64,000 nucleotides of DNA. It comes from CAKZYD01 sp039814715. Its GTDB lineage: Bacteria > Pseudomonadota > Alphaproteobacteria > Sphingomonadales > CAKZYD01. The notes below the pieces were generated by a model. That model searched no databases. It saw only the letters and a program-made list of their open reading frames with translations, and had not been told where the DNA came from. Made by a program: the position numbers and the translations under genes. Shown here in pieces: positions 62,497-64,000 of the stretch (position 1 is the stretch's first letter; every line of letters begins with the position of its first letter). The stretch lies in assembly GCA_039814715.1 (NCBI GenBank), contig JBCCAR010000013.1, positions 1 to 64,000 on the forward strand. Direction: 5' to 3'.

Positions 62497-62565
62497 GCAC
62501 TATATTTGGAACGCAGCGGGTTTAAAGGCAAGCCCTGCACGTTGATCGGATCACAAGCCTCCAGA

Positions 62566-63684
62566 TCAAGGTGGCTGAACGGTGAACACGACACGGACGT
62601 TTTCAACAGGCTTAAACTTCCCGTCTTCGAAAGCAGGCAGGTACCGCCATTTTTCTACCGCTTCGATGGCAGCGTCTTCGTTAAGGTCAGTCAAATCGGA
62701 ACTGAGGATTTTGATCTGTTCCGTTTTTCCCTTTCGATTTACGGTGAACGACAAGAGGATAAATTTCTTTGAGCGTATATTTCTAAAATTGGGCGAATAA
62801 CGTTTCAACGGCTGCAGCTGAACATCGCCATCCTCATCATAGACAAGCTCTGGCGCCTCGAGCGCTTCAATAGAGCTTAGTTCTGCTTCCGCCTTGTCAG
62901 GACCATAATCGAGAAACAATGCCGCCGCTACAACCATAAACAGCTCCTCGCGGCGCGTCTTTGGTATATTTTCAACTCCGATCTCCAGAGTCTTCACTCT
63001 AATGAGCTCAAGCGCCTCTTCATGGTCTCGAAATATAGCCGTCATAAGTCCAGCAAGAGAAGACAGCGATCGCAGCGCAACGTCTGTGTTGTTTAAGCTA
63101 ATGGCCTTATCCAATAGCTCCGAAAATTCACGGCGCACAATACGCTTCTTACGAAAACTACGCTCACTCATAAGTGTAAAATACCGTGCCTCGAGCACCC
63201 TTGGATCCGTTACTGGCAGGGTATCCTTGGCGACGTGTTCTAGGCGCTGTATGAGCTCAGCTTTTTGTTTCAAAAGGCTCTTTTGTGCCGACACAACGGG
63301 CGCTGATAAATACACTTGAGAATAAAGTAGCCCCAAATCGACGAACTCTGGCGGTAACGGGATACGCCGGTCCATTAAATACTCAAGGCGTGGCCCCAAA
63401 TATTTCCAAGTCTTACGTCTGTTTTTAGTGTTCGTAAAAACCATCTGGAACGCGTTATCTAACAGAACTATGTATACCTCAGCGCTAAACTCGCTGGGCT
63501 CTTGCGAATAAAGTATGACTGCTGTCTTGGCGGCCTTCTCTGCAAGGGCGTAATTCTTTTTTGCTAACGCTGCGCTAGTCGCCTCGTTGGCATCTCGCCA
63601 GCTTGTCCAAACACTCGTCGTTTGCGCGGACGCATCTGCGCAAAACATGATGCAAATGACAACGCTCCATAGTACCAACTGCAT
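62566..63684 (-). CDS. Secreted protein with a C-terminal TonB-like domain
   Basis: A 372-residue protein, or 384 if it begins at the ATG at 63720. A signal peptide is visible (MQLVLWSVVICIMFCADASAQ, cut near SAQ), then a helical region rich in Ala and Leu (about 30-270, perhaps TPR-like), then a TonB C-terminal domain (about 275-372) with FILLSFTVNRKGKTEQIKI and AIEAVEKWRYLPAFEDG. GGAGGG lies about 10 bases before ATG 63684 and there is no site for ATG 63720, so I prefer the shorter form. As with the 25389 lipoprotein, no membrane anchor or Pro-rich linker for TonB function is seen. Its role is unknown. Confidence 0.72.
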   Translation of the reverse strand: MQLVLWSVVICIMFCADASAQTTSVWTSWRDANEATSAALAKKNYALAEKAAKTAVILYSQEPSEFSAEVYIVLLDNAFQMVFTNTKNRRKTWKYLGPRLEYLMDRRIPLPPEFVDLGLLYSQVYLSAPVVSAQKSLLKQKAELIQRLEHVAKDTLPVTDPRVLEARYFTLMSERSFRKKRIVRREFSELLDKAISLNNTDVALRSLSSLAGLMTAIFRDHEEALELIRVKTLEIGVENIPKTRREELFMVVAAALFLDYGPDKAEAELSSIEALEAPELVYDEDGDVQLQPLKRYSPNFRNIRSKKFILLSFTVNRKGKTEQIKILSSDLTDLNEDAAIEAVEKWRYLPAFEDGKFKPVENVRVVFTVQPP

Positions 63685-63746
63685 AAATGTCTCGCCCTCC
63701 CTGCGAAGAGAATTTGACATTGAATTGTGACTATTTCAACCGCAGG

Positions 63747-64000
63747 TTAGAGCGCGAATTGATCTTCTTGAAGTGCAAATAAGTGCTGGCCGCCTGCTGT
63801 GACAGGGCCAAGAAGCGTTGTGCCTTCGGGCATGATTTGCTCAGCGTAAAACTGCGCGATGGTGAGCTTGGCGTTTAGATAGTCGGGGTTGCCTTCCCCT
63901 GCTGCTAAGGCGGACTGGGCTGCCTTCGCTTGCTTGGCGAGCAAATAGCCGCCTAAGACGATACCAAACATCCGCAAAAATTGGCTCGCGCCAGCGGCGG
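63747..64000 (-). CDS. Acyl-CoA dehydrogenase, C-terminal fragment (runs off the window)
   Basis: Only the last 83 or so codons are in the window, and the gene continues past 64000 on the right. The sequence reads AGASQFLRMFGIVLGGYLLAKQA then YAEQIMPEGTTLLGPVTAGGQHL, typical of the C-terminal extension of longer acyl-CoA dehydrogenases used in fatty-acid oxidation. No active-site base or FAD site is within this part, so the family call rests on general similarity. It is on the same strand as the TonB-C protein and fadD block. Confidence 0.65.
   Translation of the reverse strand, partial: AAGASQFLRMFGIVLGGYLLAKQAKAAQSALAAGEGNPDYLNAKLTIAQFYAEQIMPEGTTLLGPVTAGGQHLFALQEDQFAL

Noticed and set aside
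1..64000. CRISPR array, prophage or insertion sequence
   Set aside because: No repeated spacer pattern, transposase, integrase or phage structural gene was seen. The tRNA-Pro has no flanking direct repeat to suggest an insertion site.

Overview
The window holds two kinds of DNA. Bases 1 to about 1,330 look like a piece of a eukaryotic nuclear gene: two minus-strand exons (83-439 and 927-1295), both phase 0 and bounded by GT/AG splice sites, encode part of an M16 (insulin-degrading-enzyme-like) peptidase, with intron sequence between and around them that carries simple repeats and a G10 run. From about 1,325-1,385 onward the sequence is a densely coded bacterial chromosome with no further introns. 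The likeliest reading is a chimeric or contaminated contig from a eukaryote (an alga is a plausible host, but this is inference) and an associated bacterium. A real DNA transfer cannot be excluded from sequence alone.

The bacterial 62.6 kb looks like a marine alphaproteobacterium, perhaps near Hyphomonadaceae/Maricaulaceae/Parvularculaceae. The grounds are the Cpa-type tad pilus locus, the PlcP phospholipase, the ppdK-glyS-glyQ order, the xseB-ispA-dxs-tlyA isoprenoid block, DUF2007 next to ispB, and moderate GC. I see no transposase, integrase, phage or CRISPR.

Layout. 1.3-4.5 kb: lipid remodelling genes (diacylglycerol kinase, divergent from plcP and a coupled glycosyltransferase). 4.5-10.8 kb: typA, mscL, mscS, a DauA-like D-amino acid dehydrogenase, a HisN-like phosphatase and a lysophospholipase-like hydrolase. 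10.8-22.5 kb: a tad/cpa type IVc pilus locus (tadG divergent; cpaA-B-C-D-E-F, tadB, tadC, two TadE-like pseudopilins) with no Flp pilin gene. 22.5-25.9 kb: a MaoC hydratase, an OmpA-like envelope protein paired with a helix-hairpin-helix membrane protein, and a TonB-C-domain lipoprotein. 25.9-37.8 kb: patatin, cysK, NUDIX, folE, argE, ppdK, glyS, glyQ. 38-41.7 kb: a sulfotransferase with three glycosyltransferases, probably for a surface glycan. 41.8-44.5 kb: chorismate mutase, an S49 peptidase, DUF2007 and a long-chain polyprenyl diphosphate synthase. 44.5-45.9 kb: a PEP-CTERM secreted protein behind a sigma-54 promoter, then tRNA-Pro(CGG). 46-54.4 kb: an MBL hydrolase, nadA-nadC, PhzF, an ArsC-like protein, pdxH, a lipoprotein, a J-domain protein, YihY and aroC. 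54.4-64 kb: an rRNA m5U methyltransferase, tlyA, dxs, ispA, xseB, fadD, a second MBL hydrolase, a second TonB-C protein and the end of an acyl-CoA dehydrogenase gene.

Taken together the bacterial part describes a surface-attached, envelope-active cell: adhesive pilus, sulfated or glycosylated surface polymer, exosortase-sorted protein and, probably, phosphate-sparing lipid exchange, set among ordinary housekeeping genes.
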